Assembly: GCF_932526225.1 (NCBI RefSeq)
Contig: NC_064043.1
Span: forward strand, 13,390,085 to 13,454,084
Length of the DNA: 64,000 nt
DNA from: Nematostella vectensis
Taxonomy: Eukaryota; Cnidaria; Anthozoa; Actiniaria; Edwardsiidae
Direction of reading: 5' to 3'
A program made the position numbers and the translations under genes. Positions 60,893-64,000 of this stretch are shown piece by piece; within the stretch, counting starts at the first letter, position 1, and each line of letters begins with the position of its first letter. The notes under the pieces were generated by a model. That model saw only the letters and a list, made by a program, of their open reading frames with translations, was not told the origin of the DNA and searched no databases.

Positions 60893-62275
60893 TTGTGGCC
60901 CTGGATTGCCATTGTTTATGGATGCATCTATTGGTTGGTGGCCCTGGATTGCCATTGTTCATGGTTGCATCTATTTGTTGGTGGCCCTAGATTGCCATTG
61001 TTCATGGATGTATCTATTGATTGGTGGCCCTGGATTGCCATTGTTCATGGATGTATTTATTTGTTGGTGGCCCTGGGTTGCCATTGTTCATGGATGTATC
61101 TATTTGCTGGTGGCCCTGGATTGCCATTGTTCATGGTTGCATCTATTTGTTGGTGGCCCTGGATTGCCATTGTTCATGGATGTATCTATTTGTTGGTGGC
61201 CCTGGATTGCCATTGTTCATGGATGTATCTATTTGTTGATGGTCCTGGATTGCCATTGTTCATGGTTGCATCTATTTGTTGATGGTCCTGGATTGCCATT
61301 GTTCATGGTTGCATCTATTTGCTGGTGGCCCTGGATTGCCATTGTTCATGGATGTATCTATTGGTTGGTGGCCCTGGATTGCCATTGTTCATGGTTGCAT
61401 CTATTTGTTGGTGGCCCAGGATTGCTATTGTTCATGGATGCATCTATTTGTTGGTGGCCCTGGATTGCCATTGTTCATGGTTGCATCTATTTGCTGGTGG
61501 CCCAGGGTTGCCATTGTTCATGGATGTATCTATTGATTGGTGGCCCTGGATTGCCATTGTTCATGGATGTATCTATTGATTGGTGGCCCTGGATTGCCAT
61601 TGTTCATGGATTTATCTATTGATTGGTGGCCCTGGATTGCCATTGTTCATGGATGTATCTATTGGTTGGTGGCCCTGGATTGCCATTGTTCATGGATGTA
61701 TCTATTTGTTGGTGGCCCTGGATTGCCATTGTTCATTGATGTATATATTGGTTGGTGGCCCTGGATTGCCATTGTTCATTGATGTATATATTGGTTGGTG
61801 GCCCTGGATTGCCATTGTTCATGGATGTATCTATTTGTTGGTGGCCCTGGATTGCCATTGGTCATGGATGTATCTATTTGTTGGTGGCCCTGGATTGCCA
61901 TTGTTCATGGTTGTTTCTATTGATTGGTGGCCCTGGATTGCCATTGTTCATGGTTGCATCTATTGGTTGGTTGCCCTGGATTGCCATTGTTCATGGCTGC
62001 ATCTATTTGTTGGTGGCCCTGGATTGCCATTGGTCATGGATGTATCTATTGGTTGGTGGCCCTGGATTGCCATTGTTCATGGATGTTTCTATTGGTTGGT
62101 GGCCCTGGATTGCCATTGTTCATGGTTGCATCTATTGGTTGGTGGCCCTGGATTGCCATTGTTCATGGTTGCATCTATTGGTTGGTTGCCCTGGATTGCC
62201 ATTGTTCATGGCTGCATCTATTGGTTGGTGGCCCTGGATTGCCATTGTTCATGGTTGCATGTGTTTGCTTGTGGC
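60893..62275. repeat. 43-bp minisatellite, right copy (about 32 units)
   Basis: Same unit as 41690-45660 and same entry point after GACGGCATGGTTTG, but about one third of the length. This length change accounts for nearly all of the size difference between the two duplication copies. Confidence 0.97.
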
Positions 62276-63896
62276 CTTGGATGTATTGGAAGATCCACAA
62301 GAAATTGGTTGAACGCGATTGGTTAGATGCAACTGATGTCGAAGCGCGTTTCGGAATTTCTCGTTCCTGAAGGCGAACAGCACTGGGTTCAAACACCCAT
62401 TTACTGCAAAACAAATATACGAAAATGTTTTCCAAAATATATCCTTTTCTACGTCCGTCATCAGTTTCCCAAGGTCTGACAAGTTGACAAGTAGAAGCAG
62501 AACAATTGGTAGAAAGAAAAAAGCCATGTTACTAAAAACTATCAAGGCGATCCTACGGGCGACTTTACCCTCGCGCTGTATTCCCATGGCCTGGCTAGAC
62601 TTAGTGACATACAAATACATGTGCACATATAAAGGGAAGGTTAGGAAGTAAAGTATGAACGCCAAACCACCAGGGATCATCATATACTCGATAACCTCGC
62701 TTGTTGGCTCCGATACAGGCGTACAGTGTGAGTCGGGAACATAGATGCCTTTCAGTACGGTGAAGGGGAGGATCGCAAAGACGAAGGACAAAAAGAAGAT
62801 AACAGCAATAAACCCGTGTGCGATTGGGGTGAACAAGCGAATATCCGGTTGAAGGCAGAACACAACTGCGAGATATCTCTCTATGGTCACTATGAATGAG
62901 CTGAATGCACTTATTCCTTGGCCAAATATGGACACGAACCCGACAAAATAACAGAAGTGTGAGCGCTGAAGGCGAGTCATATGTTCGTATGAGACACTCC
63001 GCCTAGTCGAGGTGAATAACAAGAGATATACCCCCATCAATAGATCCCCTACCGCAACAACACCAACAAGAAGCTGTGCTGTGTTTTGACGAACAGTTTT
63101 GCTTCTGAATGTCACCATGACAACAACGAGATTAAGGATGAGTGCGATTGATGCAAAGGCAAATATGGGGCTTGAGATGTTATTCATTGTGCTCCAACAG
63201 CTGTTAAGTGGTCCAACACTCGCGTAGCCTTTAAAAAATGGAATATTTGCGTGACCTTGGAAGCACCGTTTGTCTAAGTTCACGCATTTCAACTTAAAAC
63301 CTATATTTTCAAATAGAACGAAGCTTTTGTCTTTGAACTCCAAAATGTTTCCGTAACAGCTGGTATGGAATTTAACCGGGTGTTCGACAGCGGTGTCTAG
63401 CTCACGCTTGACAGCCTTTGGCAAAAATGTATCTATGTTTCTTAGATTTTTAACTAGATAGCATCGAAGGCACTTGTCATCCAGCGGTGTTCCGCGAATA
63501 AGATTGAGCATGCGCAGTGTTGATGTCTGGGTTACATTTGGCCAATGTGGGTTTCCCGTCAAATCGAGGATGGACACATTTGGTAGCTGAGTTATGAAGT
63601 TTATTTGGGACAGCTTGATGTCTGGGTTACGGCTGATGTTTCTGTTGAATAACAAAGAGAAAACAGCTATAAGAAGGAAAATATCTCTACGCGTGATTTC
63701 CAATACTGTATTAATTGTAAGCGTTGTATAATCTTATATGATCATTTCTGTGAACTGTTGTTATGCGCTTGTCTTTGTGGAGATACCGGAAAATGATTCA
63801 CAATTGTCGATTACATTTTTCACAAATACTCACAGATAACGAAGGTTGGGCATTGTTGCCGACGGTATCTTTCGAAGCCCCTTGCTCGAGAAGTCC
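62249..63896 (-). CDS. Leucine-rich-repeat GPCR, second copy (exon 1 beyond window)
   Basis: Exons 63896-63834 and 63641-62249 match exons 2 and 3 of the copy at 45622-48291, with the same splice sites and stop. Exon 1 (signal peptide and Cys cluster) should lie past 64000. Over the shared 465 codons of exon 3 I count about seven substitutions: two near WPNV(T)Q(T)S in the LRR region, F(H)TS, QGH(A/N)IP, LLL(I/F)TS in TM2, AVN(A/G)CLNP in TM7 and LR(Q/H)QL in the tail. There is no stop or frameshift, so both copies look functional. ERY, Asp in TM2 and NPVLFAF are intact. Confidence 0.87.
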
Positions 63897-64000
63897 CTTC
63901 AATGAAAAATAGTGTGGTGAATTTAAAAACTTGATATTCACTTGAGTGTGATAAAAATTATTTAAAGTTTCTTATCTCACTATAGAAAACCATGAGATAA

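Larger units (their letters stand above)
59680..64000. repeat. Segmental duplication, right copy (continues beyond window)
   Basis: Collinear with 40347-47373. It begins immediately after the A-rich tail of the reverse-transcriptase element, so the left breakpoint coincides with a retroelement end. It contains a short TCA microsatellite (60678-60745), the 43-bp array and the second GPCR gene. Confidence 0.93.

Overview
This window is animal genomic DNA, most likely from a sea anemone; the gene content, intron structure and repeat families fit Nematostella vectensis or a close relative. That assignment is inference from gene similarity and style, not from a search. Genes are split into many small exons with GT-AG introns, and every gene model below was rebuilt by checking splice sites and codon phase by hand. 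Layout: (1) 1-10792, minus strand: the 5' part (18 exons, 443 codons) of a DOCK-family Rac/Rap exchange factor of the DOCK3/4 type, running off the left edge at the start of its DHR-1/C2 domain. Its introns hold a tRNA-derived SINE, an intron-filling 35-bp minisatellite, a CR1-like retrotransposon and a piggyBac-type non-autonomous element. (2) 10793-13698: divergent intergenic region with a pentanucleotide array and a duplicated fold-back element. (3) 13699-18685, plus strand: a complete six-exon RSBN1 orthologue (nuclear basic protein, histone demethylase family). (4) 18686-24210: intergenic, with a MITE, a 261-bp fold-back element, a duplicated segment and a second SINE. (5) 24211-39096, plus strand: a complete 13-exon TDRD3 orthologue (partner of topoisomerase 3-beta) with RMI1-like OB fold, RG-rich region, Tudor domain and C-terminal exon-junction-complex-binding motif. 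Its introns carry a 1.4-kb TCA microsatellite and a 3.1-kb 27-bp minisatellite. (6) 40347-48291 and 59680-64000: two copies of one segmental duplication. Each has a shared non-coding flank, a 43-bp minisatellite (about 92 versus about 32 units) and a minus-strand leucine-rich-repeat GPCR. The left copy is complete (3 exons, 560 aa); the right copy lacks exon 1 because the window ends. (7) 49483-52756, minus strand, between the copies: a four-coding-exon secreted protein with two six-cysteine domains and a GC-AG intron; a 37-bp minisatellite fills most of its last intron. (8) 56690-59672: a 186-bp tandem duplication and a decayed reverse-transcriptase element whose 3' tail abuts the right duplication block. 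The genes do not form an obvious pathway; they are ordinary metazoan neighbours. The most unusual theme is the density of unrelated minisatellites (unit lengths 27, 35, 36, 37, 41 and 43 bp) that sit inside introns or touch coding exons. In the GPCR copies the repeat supplies the last codons and the stop.
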